DNA from: Marinirhabdus sp050859505
GTDB lineage: Bacteria > Bacteroidota > Bacteroidia > Flavobacteriales > Flavobacteriaceae
DNA length: 64,000 nt
Reading direction: 5' to 3'
NCBI RefSeq assembly: GCF_050859505.1
Contig: NZ_CP193934.1
Span: 2,170,001 to 2,234,000, forward strand
The notes beneath the pieces were generated by a model. That model was not told where the DNA came from, did no database searches, and saw only the letters and a list, made by a program, of their open reading frames with translations. Within the stretch, counting starts at the first letter, position 1; every line of letters begins with the position of its first letter. A program made the position numbers and the translations under genes. Positions 34,079 to 41,933 of this stretch are shown one piece after another.

Positions 34079-34290
34079 TAGGTGCTAGAAACCAAAGAAA
34101 AGCGAGCGTAGCGAGATTATTTAATTCAAATAGCTACAATCGTCAATCTGAAATCTACAATCCTATGCTGTTCCCGCAACTGTAAGTCGGTTCCAATACT
34201 ATTGGGATTGTGTTTCTTCAATAACCACTGTTCCGCCTCGGCGAATGGGAAGGTAGCACCATAGACAAGCCAGGAGACCTGCCTTTATTC
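34079..34290 (+). promoter_or_regulatory. Cobalamin (AdoCbl/vitamin B12) riboswitch
   Basis: The core landmarks appear in order: CTGTTCCCGCAACTGTAAG (about 34162-34180), CCACTGTTCC followed by GAATGGGAAGG (about 34225-34254), and the B12 box AGCCAGGAGACCTGCC (34268-34283). These are the most conserved segments of the cobalamin riboswitch. It reads towards the btuB-type receptor gene that starts 131 bases after the box. The 5' border (P1) is estimated. The btuFCD operon on the other strand has no such element. Confidence 0.93.
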
Positions 34291-34413
34291 AAAAATTTGT
34301 CAAACCTTCGGGAAAAAGGAAGATAAAGAATATGTTTTTACTTGAAGACTACCTATGGGCCGCTTCAAAGTAATTATTCTGCATCCTGTACCTTCTCGGT
34401 AATCTATTAAACA

Positions 34414-36336
34414 ATGAAAAGAATTTTACTTGCAGGTGCTGTGCTTTTAACAATGGCAGCCACCGCACAACAAACAGAAACGCTTGACACGGTAGTATTG
34501 GATACCAAAATTCCGTTAGCGAGAAAAAACAGTGGTAAAGTGATTACGAAAATCACTTCCGAACAATTGGCCGCCCGTCCAGGAGCGTCTGTAGCCGATG
34601 TGCTGAATGAGGTTTCCGGAATTGAAATCAATGGCGCACGAAGTAACGACGGTCAAAACCTAGCCTATTATGTGCGTGGTGGAAGAAATCGTCAAGTAGT
34701 AATTATGGTAGATGGGGTGCAATTAAACGATCCGTCTCAAATTGCAAACGATTACGATTTGCGATTAATTCCAGCAAATAGTATCGAAGAAATTGAAGTG
34801 CTGAAAGGCGCCAGCAGTGTTTTATATGGCTCTGGAGCTGCTACAGCGGTAATTAATATTACAACGAAGAAGACTTCAGATAAAGATATTTCGGCAACCT
34901 TTACAAGTACTTTTGGAAGCAATCGTCCTACTGAAACTGATTCAAAAGATTCAAAATTTGAAACATTTACCAATAATGTGAATGTAAGCGGAACCTTGAA
35001 TAAGTTTTTCTACAATGCCAATTTTAGCAATAGATATACGGAAGGACTTAGCGCAGTAGCTGCACCAGCAGATTCTACAGCGTTTGAAAGCGATGTTTTT
35101 GACCGTTTTAATACCCGATTAAATTTGGGTTACAAAATTACAGATAGTATTACTATTAGTCAATTTGTAAGTATTGATAAGTTTAAAGCCGATTTCGACA
35201 ATTTTGATTATACCGATGCTAACAACCTTTCTAAAACCGAACAAATAAAGACAGGCGGGCATTTTGAGTGGAAATACAAAAACGGGACCTATGTTTTTAA
35301 TGACAGCTATCAATGGATAGACCGTGAAATTATGAGCGATTTCCCTACAAAGTTTGAATCGAAAAGTTATTCGTTAGATACGTATTTGAATCATAGATTT
35401 ACAAAACAATTTCAGGCTGTACTGGGTTTAAATGTAAATTTAAGTGAGTTTAATTCGTTTGCCATTCCATTTGGAGAGACTGCTTTTGCAGAGCAGGTAC
35501 ACGGCGACACAGCCAATTTCGACATTATTGATCCGTATTTAAATCTGGTTTATATCACAGATTTTGGATTGAATTTAAATGCAGGTGCGCGTGTTAATAT
35601 TCATAGTGTGTATGATACTAACGTGGTGTATCATATTAATCCGTCTTATAACATCGACTTCGGAAGTAATACCGTGAAGATTTTAGGATCGTATAGTACG
35701 GCTTATATCACGCCATCATTATTTCAACTGTATGACCCGCAATTCGGAAATACGGAGTTAATGCCAGAAGACAACCGCACCATTGAAGGAGGAGTAGAAT
35801 TTTCAAGAGGTAAAAATTTCCGCGTAAGCGCTGTGTATTTTAACCGAAATGAAGAAAATTTTGTAGACTTTGTAACCATAGATCCAGAAAATTTTATCTT
35901 CCAATATAAAAATATAGCCGATACGTTTGAGAGTAGCGGAGTTGAAGTTGAAGTTTTTGGAAAGATAATAGAGCAGTTAACAGCATCTGCCAATTATACC
36001 AATACGAAAGCCGACGAGCGTTTTGCGTTGCGAATTCCGGAACACAAAGCGAATGCTTCCTTAACGTATACGTGGAACAACAAAACAAATATTGGCTTGA
36101 GTTATCAATATGTTGGGGAGCGTGATGATTCATTCTTTAACCCAACTACGTTTGAAAGTGAGACAATTACATTAGAGAGTTTTAGCTTGTTGAACTTTAA
36201 TATTTCTGGTCAAATAACAAAAAATATTAAATTGTTTGCAGGAGTTTCTAATATTTTAGATACTGAGTATGAAGAGATTTACCGTTTCCAAACAAGAGGT
36301 AGAAATGTCTTGGCTGGCTTTGAGTTAAGCTTCTAG
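34414..36336 (+). CDS. btuB: TonB-dependent receptor, vitamin B12 type (BtuB-like)
   Basis: The 640-residue protein has a signal peptide (MKRILLAGAVLLTMAATAQ), a TonB-box-like ETLDTVVLD, the plug domain (about 40-150: GKVITKITSEQLAARPGASVADVLNEVSGIEI, VRGGRNRQVVIMVDGVQLNDPS, VLYGSGAATAVINITTKK) and a 22-strand barrel ending ...NVLAGFELSF. Length and layout agree with BtuB (about 610 residues) and not with SusC. The cobalamin riboswitch in its leader is strong evidence that it imports corrinoids. It is expected to shut off when B12 is plentiful. It is followed by a bidirectional terminator. Confidence 0.93.
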   Translation: MKRILLAGAVLLTMAATAQQTETLDTVVLDTKIPLARKNSGKVITKITSEQLAARPGASVADVLNEVSGIEINGARSNDGQNLAYYVRGGRNRQVVIMVDGVQLNDPSQIANDYDLRLIPANSIEEIEVLKGASSVLYGSGAATAVINITTKKTSDKDISATFTSTFGSNRPTETDSKDSKFETFTNNVNVSGTLNKFFYNANFSNRYTEGLSAVAAPADSTAFESDVFDRFNTRLNLGYKITDSITISQFVSIDKFKADFDNFDYTDANNLSKTEQIKTGGHFEWKYKNGTYVFNDSYQWIDREIMSDFPTKFESKSYSLDTYLNHRFTKQFQAVLGLNVNLSEFNSFAIPFGETAFAEQVHGDTANFDIIDPYLNLVYITDFGLNLNAGARVNIHSVYDTNVVYHINPSYNIDFGSNTVKILGSYSTAYITPSLFQLYDPQFGNTELMPEDNRTIEGGVEFSRGKNFRVSAVYFNRNEENFVDFVTIDPENFIFQYKNIADTFESSGVEVEVFGKIIEQLTASANYTNTKADERFALRIPEHKANASLTYTWNNKTNIGLSYQYVGERDDSFFNPTTFESETITLESFSLLNFNISGQITKNIKLFAGVSNILDTEYEEIYRFQTRGRNVLAGFELSF

Positions 36337-36350
36337 AAAAAGCTCCAAAA

Positions 36351-36400
36351 ACAAAAATCCCAAATTCCAAAGTCAGCCTTTGGTATTTGGGATTTTTGTT
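36351..36400. terminator. Bidirectional terminator between btuB and the S41 protease gene
   Basis: ACAAAAATCCCAAATTCCAA (36351-36370) is complementary, with one mismatch, to TTGGTATTTGGGATTTTTGT (36380-36399); A-run on one side, T-run on the other. Confidence 0.88.
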
Positions 36401-36417
36401 ATTTTGAGATTTGACCG

Positions 36418-37833
36418 CTAGTGGGGCTCTGCAATCATGAGTTGATGTAGTGGCGAATTTTGTTTGCTTTCGCCTATAATTTCTAAGATTTCAACAGGGT
36501 TTCTATTTGGGGAACGTCCTGGGAATATTTCAGCCAGACATGCTTCTAAAAGAGGCTCTCTTACATCTCCTAACACTCCAAGGTTCGCATAGTTTTCGCC
36601 TAACTCAACGTCCGGATCTAGCCCGTCTATAAAGTCGGTTACGCCATTTGAGTTTAGAGTTTTAAATACCAAAGGCAGCATGGCATAGGTGTGAGCAGGA
36701 TTTGCTTCATTAAAGCTAAACTGTGGTGCAGGTGCATCGAACAACAAAAAGGATGCTTGAAACTTTCCTGTAGTTGAGGTGCCCACTTGTATTACATCTA
36801 TATATGGATCTAGGCCATTAATAACCAACTCACTTGCAGAAGCAGTTCTTGCTGTAGTAATTACATACACCCGTGTTAGATTTAAGCTATTAAGAGCTTC
36901 CCCTGTAGTTAACGTGCCATCAAACAATCCTGGGCTCGCGTACTCATCCTGGCGATCTTCGTTCCACGCTTCGGTATAAAATACTTGCCCCTCGAATTGT
37001 CCTGTAACCATTGCTGCTAAATCTGTTGCAGTGCTTACGGAACCTCCGCCGTTGTAGCGTAGGTCTATTATAAGCTCTGTAATTCCATCTGCTTTAAATT
37101 GGCCAAAAGCAGCATTTAATTGTGGGTCAAAATCGCGTGTAAATGCGTTGTACATTAAATAACCAATAGCCTGATTTTCCACAGTTAATGTATTAGCAAT
37201 GAATACCGGATTTTCGGTATAAGGAGCTTTCGTAAGTTCTACACTATCATTGGTTGGCATTACATTTTCTCCGTCAAAAGTGGCGAGACCAATGGTATAG
37301 GTAGTAGGTTCAAATAACGTATTGAAGTTGGTTTCGGTGATTTGCTGCCCGTCTACCGTGTTAAAAATAATCCCTCTTTGTAGTCCTTCTGCCGCTGCAT
37401 CGGTATTAGGTAATACATATCTTACATATCCAAATACATTGCCACTACCATCTGGGTAACGAATAAGGCCGTATTCCATTCCATTATTTTCTGAAATCCC
37501 GTTGAGGGCGTTGATGAGTGAAATATAATCATCTGTTAAAAAACTGAACCTGTCTTGTGGCGATTCCAGAAAATCGAACAACGCTTCAGGCGATTCAAAA
37601 CTATTTAAAAATATATTTTTTTCATCCTCATTTGCAAAAGCATCGTTCGCCAATTCTGGCGTATCTGCTTTGTAGAGGTAGAAAAAATTAAGACCCCGGT
37701 AAATAAAGTCTTTTACTTGAAAAGCAACCTCTTCTGTTAATTCTGAAGAAATTTCATCATCTCTATCTTTAAAACAAGAGGTGAGTAACGTAGTGGTGGC
37801 TAGGAGGAAGAGGAATATTTTCTTTTTAAGCAT
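36418..37833 (-). CDS. S41 family (C-terminal processing) peptidase lipoprotein
   Basis: The 471-residue protein has a lipobox (TLLTSC, C20). After a helical N-terminal region comes a PDZ-like segment (GLQRGIIFNTVDGQQITE), then the S41 protease core: ELIIDLRYNGGGSVSTATDLA and YVITTARTASASELVINGL, in which the serine of ASASE is the nucleophile. Such tail-specific proteases degrade or process exported proteins in the cell envelope. I use the ATG at 37833; the earlier ATG at 37893 would put 20 non-hydrophobic residues before the lipobox signal peptide. It diverges from the sigma-factor operon. Confidence 0.88.
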   Translation of the reverse strand: MLKKKIFLFLLATTTLLTSCFKDRDDEISSELTEEVAFQVKDFIYRGLNFFYLYKADTPELANDAFANEDEKNIFLNSFESPEALFDFLESPQDRFSFLTDDYISLINALNGISENNGMEYGLIRYPDGSGNVFGYVRYVLPNTDAAAEGLQRGIIFNTVDGQQITETNFNTLFEPTTYTIGLATFDGENVMPTNDSVELTKAPYTENPVFIANTLTVENQAIGYLMYNAFTRDFDPQLNAAFGQFKADGITELIIDLRYNGGGSVSTATDLAAMVTGQFEGQVFYTEAWNEDRQDEYASPGLFDGTLTTGEALNSLNLTRVYVITTARTASASELVINGLDPYIDVIQVGTSTTGKFQASFLLFDAPAPQFSFNEANPAHTYAMLPLVFKTLNSNGVTDFIDGLDPDVELGENYANLGVLGDVREPLLEACLAEIFPGRSPNRNPVEILEIIGESKQNSPLHQLMIAEPH

Positions 37834-37975
37834 GTTATTTTTTATTTTGTTCCAACGCACACCAAAATCCTTAAAGGGAAACAGCGTGCACAATGTTCAT
37901 TAACTTTCGTTTTTCAAATTTCTATTTTAATGTAACCTTCAAATTAAAGCTATATTGTTTAAGTTACATTCCAAA

Positions 37976-38004
37976 TGTAACAAAATTTCTAGTAGTTCGT
38001 CGTA
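37976..38004 (+). promoter_or_regulatory. ECF-type promoter of the sigma-factor operon
   Basis: TGTAAC (37976-37981), 16-base spacer, CGTCGTA (37998-38004), a textbook ECF sigma layout (AAC at -35, CGTC at -10). The TGTAAC lies in a perfect palindrome GTTACATT-CCA-AATGTAAC (37963-37981), with another half-site AATGTAAC at 37929-37936. This points to autoregulation, with a leader of about 65 bases. Confidence 0.65.
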
Positions 38005-38053
38005 CTAACAGAAGGCTCCTTAATAGATCCTTTGCTAACCATCAAAAAAAGTT

Positions 38054-38069
38054 TTCCGCTTGTGCGGAA
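38054..38069 (+). other. Hairpin just upstream of the ECF sigma start codon
   Basis: TTCCGC-TTGT-GCGGAA is a perfect 6-bp stem with a 4-base loop, ending 7 bases before the ATG. It could limit translation initiation. Confidence 0.5.
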
Positions 38070-38076
38070 TATAATT

Positions 38077-38583
38077 ATGAAACAAGGAGAATTTTTGGAT
38101 ACTGTACTTCCTTTTAAGGATAAGTTGTACCGGCTTGCCAGAAGAATCCTTGTGTCTACCGATGAAGCCGAAGACGCTGTACAAGAAGTGTGTTTGAAAC
38201 TCTGGAAAAACAGAAATAGCATTAAAAACTATAACAATCCAGAGGCCTTTGCAGTGACCATGACAAAAAACTATTGTCTGGATAGACTAAAATCAAAACA
38301 GGCAGGAAATTTGAAGATTGTGCACAATAATTATGCACATACACAAAATGTAGAACGGGAGGTAGAAGCAAATGACGGGGTAGCCTTGGTGTTTAAACTC
38401 ATGGAAACCCTGCCAGAACAACAAAAAATAGTCTTGCAGTTACGGGATGTAGAGCAGTTTGAATTTTCCGAAATAGCAAAAATGCTGGACAGTAACGAGA
38501 CCGCCATACGTGTGGCGTTATCCCGGGCTCGTAAAACAGTAAGAGAACAATTAATACAATATAATAATTATGGAATTAGCTAG
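38077..38583 (+). CDS. ECF-family RNA polymerase sigma factor
   Basis: From ATG 38077 the protein has 168 residues. Region 2 contains ILVSTDEAEDAVQEVCLKLWKNR (24-46) and the -10 recognition helix near YNNPEAFAVTMTKNYCLDRLK; region 4 has LPEQQKIVLQLRDVEQFEFSEIAKML and the helix-turn-helix ETAIRVALSRARKTVREQL. A TTG at 38032 lies in the leader and is rejected as start. The gene overlaps the anti-sigma-like gene by 14 bases. It is preceded by an ECF-type promoter, so it probably activates its own operon, which includes two DUF4252 proteins. Confidence 0.93.
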   Translation: MKQGEFLDTVLPFKDKLYRLARRILVSTDEAEDAVQEVCLKLWKNRNSIKNYNNPEAFAVTMTKNYCLDRLKSKQAGNLKIVHNNYAHTQNVEREVEANDGVALVFKLMETLPEQQKIVLQLRDVEQFEFSEIAKMLDSNETAIRVALSRARKTVREQLIQYNNYGIS

Positions 38584-39004
38584 AGTTCAACAACTTTTGG
38601 ATGCCTATTTCGAAGGTACTTCCACTTTGCAAGAAGAAGCAACCTTACGTTCCTATTTTTCAGGAAATACTGTAGCGCCTCAGTTTAAAGAATACCAGCC
38701 ATTTTTTGCTGGAATTTCAGCAACGCAAAAAGAAAAATCAATACGTCCGTTATCGCTTCCAGTGGAGGAGAAAATAATGTCACGTTGGTGGATAGGTATG
38801 GTAGCCTCTTTAGTAATTGCCGCTGGAGTTTTCGGGTTTTTTAACCAGGAACCATCCTTGACCACTGAAGAAAAAGAAGCCATAGCTGCTTTCGAACAAA
38901 CAAGAGAAGCATTCAAAATGATGTCTCAAAACTTTAATGAAGGTGCCGAAGAGCTCGTGTATATTCATAATTTCAAAGAAGCAAAAAATAAAATTTTAAA
39001 ATAA
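38570..39004 (+). CDS. Probable anti-sigma factor (single membrane segment)
   Basis: The 144-residue protein starts inside the sigma gene. The N-terminal cytoplasmic part (MELARVQQLLDAYFEGTSTLQEEATLRSYF) is the leading helix pair seen in anti-sigma-like proteins of Flavobacteria; residues 74-92 (WWIGMVASLVIAAGVFGFF) form one membrane segment; the periplasmic tail is helical (EEKEAIAAFEQTREAFKMMSQ). No zinc-binding HxxxCxxC motif is present, so it is not a classical ZAS protein. Role as anti-sigma is inferred from the overlap and membrane layout. Confidence 0.75.
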   Translation: MELARVQQLLDAYFEGTSTLQEEATLRSYFSGNTVAPQFKEYQPFFAGISATQKEKSIRPLSLPVEEKIMSRWWIGMVASLVIAAGVFGFFNQEPSLTTEEKEAIAAFEQTREAFKMMSQNFNEGAEELVYIHNFKEAKNKILK

Positions 39005-39022
39005 ACCCTAATACTAAATAAA

Positions 39023-39559
39023 ATGAAAAAAATAGCACTAATAATCGCCTTGATGGTAGCCCCTTTGTTGGTAAGCGCTCAAAATCCGTTCGCATCTTTC
39101 GAGAATAGTGATGATGTAACCAGCTTTGTAGCCACCAAGAAAATGTTCAAATTATTGAGCAAGATGGACTTTGATTCCAATGATCCAGAAGTGAAGGAAT
39201 ACCTTGATCTGGTGAACAACCTCGAGAATGTTCGCATTTTTACTACTGAAAATCCTTCCGTAGCTAAAAAGATGGACGACGCCGTAACAGCCTATGTTTC
39301 TAGCAACGGTACACTTTCTGAATTAATGCGTGTAAAAGACGACGGTAAAAACGTGAAATTTTACAGTAAAGAAGGAAAAAACGACAACTTTGTAACCGAA
39401 CTTTTAATGCACCTTACTGGTAATATTGATGGTAAACAAAGAACGGTAGTAATGAGTATTACAGGGAATATAGACCTGAAAAAAGTGTCTAAATTAACCA
39501 AAGATCTTAACGTTCCTGGTAGCGAAGAATTGAAGAATATTGACAAGAAAAAATCATAA
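39023..39559 (+). CDS. DUF4252 secreted protein, first copy
   Basis: The 178-residue product has a signal peptide (MKKIALIIALMVAPLLVSAQ). The mature part fits DUF4252: SFVATKKMFKLLSKMDF, LVNNLENVRIFTTENPSVA and VMSITGNIDLKKVSKLT. Its role is unknown. In Flavobacteria DUF4252 genes commonly follow an ECF sigma/anti-sigma pair, which suggests the protein is either the output or the signal of this envelope-stress-like module. The gene is 18 bases after the anti-sigma gene and 2 bases before a second, diverged DUF4252 gene. Confidence 0.82.
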   Translation: MKKIALIIALMVAPLLVSAQNPFASFENSDDVTSFVATKKMFKLLSKMDFDSNDPEVKEYLDLVNNLENVRIFTTENPSVAKKMDDAVTAYVSSNGTLSELMRVKDDGKNVKFYSKEGKNDNFVTELLMHLTGNIDGKQRTVVMSITGNIDLKKVSKLTKDLNVPGSEELKNIDKKKS

Positions 39560-39561
39560 AT

Positions 39562-40116
39562 ATGATAACAATAGTTAAATATACAGTAGGACTTGCCCTA
39601 GTAGCATTGAGTATGATCTCTTGCAACAGCGAACCATCGCTCCAAAAGTATTTGGTAGAAAAGCAAGACGACGATAAGTTTATGAAAATAGACTTGGCAA
39701 CCAGTTTGTTACAAGGCGAAAACAGCACCTTCACCGAAGAAGAACAAAATGTGTTAAATTCAGTCAAAAAAATAAACGTGGTCGCTTATCCCTTAAAAGG
39801 AGACCAGGCCGAATACGAAGTAGAACGTAAAAAAGTACTCGCAATTCTATCAAATGAAAAGTACCAAACCTTGATGAAAATGGGCTCTAATAAAAGTGGT
39901 GCTACGCTTAAGTACACGGGTGAAGAAGAAGCTATTGATGAGCTCATTGTCTTTGCCAGCGATACTGAAAAAGGATTTGCAATTTTCCGCCTCATTGGAG
40001 ATAATATGGAACCGGACGATTTGGTAAAATTAATGACCTCTATTGACAAAGGAGACATGGACGTTTCTCAATTAAAAAGTTTAGGAAATATGTTTGATAT
40101 GAAAATTGAATACTAA
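39562..40116 (+). CDS. DUF4252 lipoprotein, second copy
   Basis: The 184-residue paralogue of the preceding protein has a lipobox (VALSMISC, C21). It retains FMKIDLATSLLQG, VLNSVKKINVVAYPLK and a C-terminal FRLIGDNMEPDDLVKLMTSI. The first copy ends in a plain signal peptide while this one is lipidated, so the pair is a soluble and a membrane-anchored version. It is the last gene of the operon, before the terminator at 40196-40227. Function unknown. Confidence 0.82.
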   Translation: MITIVKYTVGLALVALSMISCNSEPSLQKYLVEKQDDDKFMKIDLATSLLQGENSTFTEEEQNVLNSVKKINVVAYPLKGDQAEYEVERKKVLAILSNEKYQTLMKMGSNKSGATLKYTGEEEAIDELIVFASDTEKGFAIFRLIGDNMEPDDLVKLMTSIDKGDMDVSQLKSLGNMFDMKIEY

Positions 40117-40195
40117 AAGAATGGAAACACCGTTTTGATGTTATATTAATATTTTTGAAACCAAAATCAGTGATTCGTTTTTGGTTGAAAATAAG

Positions 40196-40227
40196 AAAGC
40201 TTCAGCATTTTTGCTGAAGCTTTTTTT
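40196..40227 (+). terminator. Terminator of the ECF sigma/DUF4252 operon
   Basis: AAAGCTTCAGC (40196-40206), loop ATTTTT, GCTGAAGCTTT (40213-40223), T-run to 40227. Confidence 0.9.
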
Positions 40228-40275
40228 ATTGACTTAAAAAGTATGATTAGTAACTCATTTCCCACATTTTGACGT

Positions 40276-40293
40276 TTGGCACGGGCTTTGGAA
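40276..40293 (+). promoter_or_regulatory. Possible sigma-54 promoter
   Basis: TTGGCACG (40276-40283) is a full -24 element; the -12 position, ten bases after the GG, is TTTGG instead of TTTGC. Such relaxed -12 elements are, from memory, frequent in Bacteroidetes. No gene start follows; the next plus-strand signal is a terminator at 40398. Confidence 0.45.
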
Positions 40294-40302
40294 AGTACCC
40301 TT

Positions 40303-40432
40303 TGAAAGTTTGTTACGTCGCCCCAATGTATTTGTGTACAGGCTTTTAAGGTCGCCAGAGATCCTGCATTAGATAGGTTAGGTAGCTAAAATTAATTAGA
40401 CCTTGAGCGCTATCGCCTCGGGGTCTTTTTTA
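40303..40432 (+). ncRNA. Candidate small RNA between the DUF4252 operon and purB
   Basis: A predicted transcript of about 130 nucleotides lies between the sigma-54-like promoter and a strong plus-strand terminator. No reading frame of note is inside. AAGGTC (40348-40353) is complementary to GACCTT (40399-40404) within the terminator arm, so two folds compete; GTCGCC occurs twice (40317-40322 and 40351-40356). No known RNA family is recognised; a 6S-like RNA of Flavobacteria cannot be excluded. Confidence 0.4.
40398..40432 (+). terminator. Strong plus-strand terminator with no gene before it
   Basis: AGACCTTGAG (40398-40407) pairs with CTCGGGGTCT (40417-40426; two G-T pairs), followed by a T-run to 40432. 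The T-run is only on the plus strand, so it is not the terminator of purB, which reads the other way. Confidence 0.8.
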
Positions 40433-40434
40433 TT

Positions 40435-41787
40435 TTAAATCCCCGTATAATTTGAAGGTGTAATCACACGCATTTCTGCTTTTATTTCTTCTGAAACTTC
40501 TAAGGTTTCAATAAAATCGGCCATAGATTTTTGGGTAATGGCCTCGTTGGTTCGGGTTAAGCCTTTCAATGCTTCATACGGACTAGGATAGGCTTCACGT
40601 CTCAAAATGGTTTGGATGGCTTCGGCAACTACGGCCCAGTTATTTTCAAGATCTTGTGCAAACTTAGGTTCGTTTAGTAATAATTTGTTCAAACCTTTTA
40701 AAGTTGAAGCAAAAGCGATTAAAGTATGGCCCATAGGTACGCCAATGTTTCGCAATACGGTGCTATCTGTCAAATCACGTTGCAAACGGCTTACGGGTAA
40801 TTTTGCTGAAAGATGTTCAAAAACGGCATTGGCTAAACCAAGGTTTCCTTCGCTGTTTTCAAAATCGATAGGATTTACTTTGTGTGGCATGGCAGACGAT
40901 CCTACTTCCCCTTTTTTAATTTTCTGCTTAAAATAATCCATAGAAACATACGTCCAGATATCACGATCCAGATCTATAATAATGGTGTTGATACGTTTTA
41001 GGCAATCAAATAACGCAGCCATATGGTCGTAATGTTCAACTTGTGTCGTAGGGAAGGAATGGTGTAGTCCCAATCGCTCCTGTACAAACGAAGTTCCAAA
41101 AGCTTTCCAATCGATAGAGGGATACGCAACTTTATGGGCGTTAAAATTTCCTGTGGCACCACCAAATTTGGCAGCACTTTTAATGTTGTTTAGCAAATCG
41201 AATTGCTCTTCCAGGCGTACTACAAAAACTTCAATTTCTTTTCCTAAGCGAGTAGGAGAGGCGGGTTGTCCGTGTGTTCGTGCCAGCATTGGGATGTCTG
41301 CCCAGTCGGTGGCCAATTGCTTTAATTTGTTTTTTAATTCGAAAAATTGAGGTACATACGTGGCATTCATCGCATCTTTAAGGGAAAGCGGAATGGCAGT
41401 ATTGTTTATATCCTGAGATGTCAAACCAAAATGGATAAACTCTTTGTAAGGCTGCAAACCAAGTGCGTCAAATTTCTCTTTGATAAAATATTCAACAGCT
41501 TTTACATCGTGATTGGTTACTTTTTCGGTGTTTTTTATGTGCTGTGCATCTTCGGTAGAAAATTCAGTATACAATTCTCTTAATTCTGAAAACAAAGCAG
41601 TATCAAAATCTTTTAACTGCGGTAGGGGTAATTCCACCAGCGCAATGAAATATTCAATTTCTACTTGTACACGGTATTTTATGAGTGCTTCTTCAGAAAA
41701 AAAAGGAATAAGCGAGGCAGTTTTGGAAGCATAACGCCCATCAATAGGCGAAATAGCTTGTAAGGCTTGGATTGACATGGTTTTCAT
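40435..41787 (-). CDS. purB: Adenylosuccinate lyase
   Basis: The 450-residue enzyme has AISPIDGRYASKT at the start, RTHGQPASPT (about 170-180) and the fumarase/aspartase-family signature GSSAMPHKVNPIDFE, with the catalytic serine in the SSAMPHK loop. It cleaves SAICAR and adenylosuccinate to release fumarate in purine synthesis. An ATG three codons later (41778) fits homologues equally well. The promoter at 41832-41839 reads TATCTTTGCACC on the minus strand. A HEAT-like gene lies upstream on the same strand. Confidence 0.96.
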   Translation of the reverse strand: MKTMSIQALQAISPIDGRYASKTASLIPFFSEEALIKYRVQVEIEYFIALVELPLPQLKDFDTALFSELRELYTEFSTEDAQHIKNTEKVTNHDVKAVEYFIKEKFDALGLQPYKEFIHFGLTSQDINNTAIPLSLKDAMNATYVPQFFELKNKLKQLATDWADIPMLARTHGQPASPTRLGKEIEVFVVRLEEQFDLLNNIKSAAKFGGATGNFNAHKVAYPSIDWKAFGTSFVQERLGLHHSFPTTQVEHYDHMAALFDCLKRINTIIIDLDRDIWTYVSMDYFKQKIKKGEVGSSAMPHKVNPIDFENSEGNLGLANAVFEHLSAKLPVSRLQRDLTDSTVLRNIGVPMGHTLIAFASTLKGLNKLLLNEPKFAQDLENNWAVVAEAIQTILRREAYPSPYEALKGLTRTNEAITQKSMADFIETLEVSEEIKAEMRVITPSNYTGI

Positions 41788-41831
41788 TTTAAAGGTGTTC
41801 CGAAGCGTTTTTACTGCGGAAAATAAAGGTG

Positions 41832-41839
41832 CAAAGATA
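41832..41839 (-). promoter_or_regulatory. -7 promoter box of purB
   Basis: Minus-strand TATCTTTG followed by CACC; the heptanucleotide array at 41848-41873 occupies the spacer where the -33 element should be. Confidence 0.6.
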
Positions 41840-41847
41840 CTTTATTC

Positions 41848-41873
41848 AATTCTGAATTCTGAATTCTGAATTC
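41848..41873. repeat. Heptanucleotide array AATTCTG x3.7 in the purB promoter
   Basis: Three exact copies and a partial copy of AATTCTG. Its right end forms a perfect 14-bp palindrome TTCTGAATTCAGAA (41864-41877). It lies directly upstream of the purB -7 box, in promoter spacer position. Confidence 0.88.
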
Positions 41874-41933
41874 AGAATTTTAAAAGGTGTAAACGGGAAG
41901 TGATTCATGTGAAGGAATACGTGACACACAGGT

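Noticed and set aside
33970..34095. 42-residue N-terminal extension of the B12-binding protein
   Set aside because: It puts charged residues before the lipobox signal peptide, and its length is unlike the family.
37893..38117. Small plus-strand frame across the sigma-factor promoter
   Set aside because: It overlaps the promoter and the sigma gene start, has no recognised features, and is explained by AT-rich sequence.
40398..40432. Terminator of purB
   Set aside because: purB reads on the minus strand, where the hairpin is followed by AATTAATTTTAG and not a T-run; the T-run is on the plus strand.
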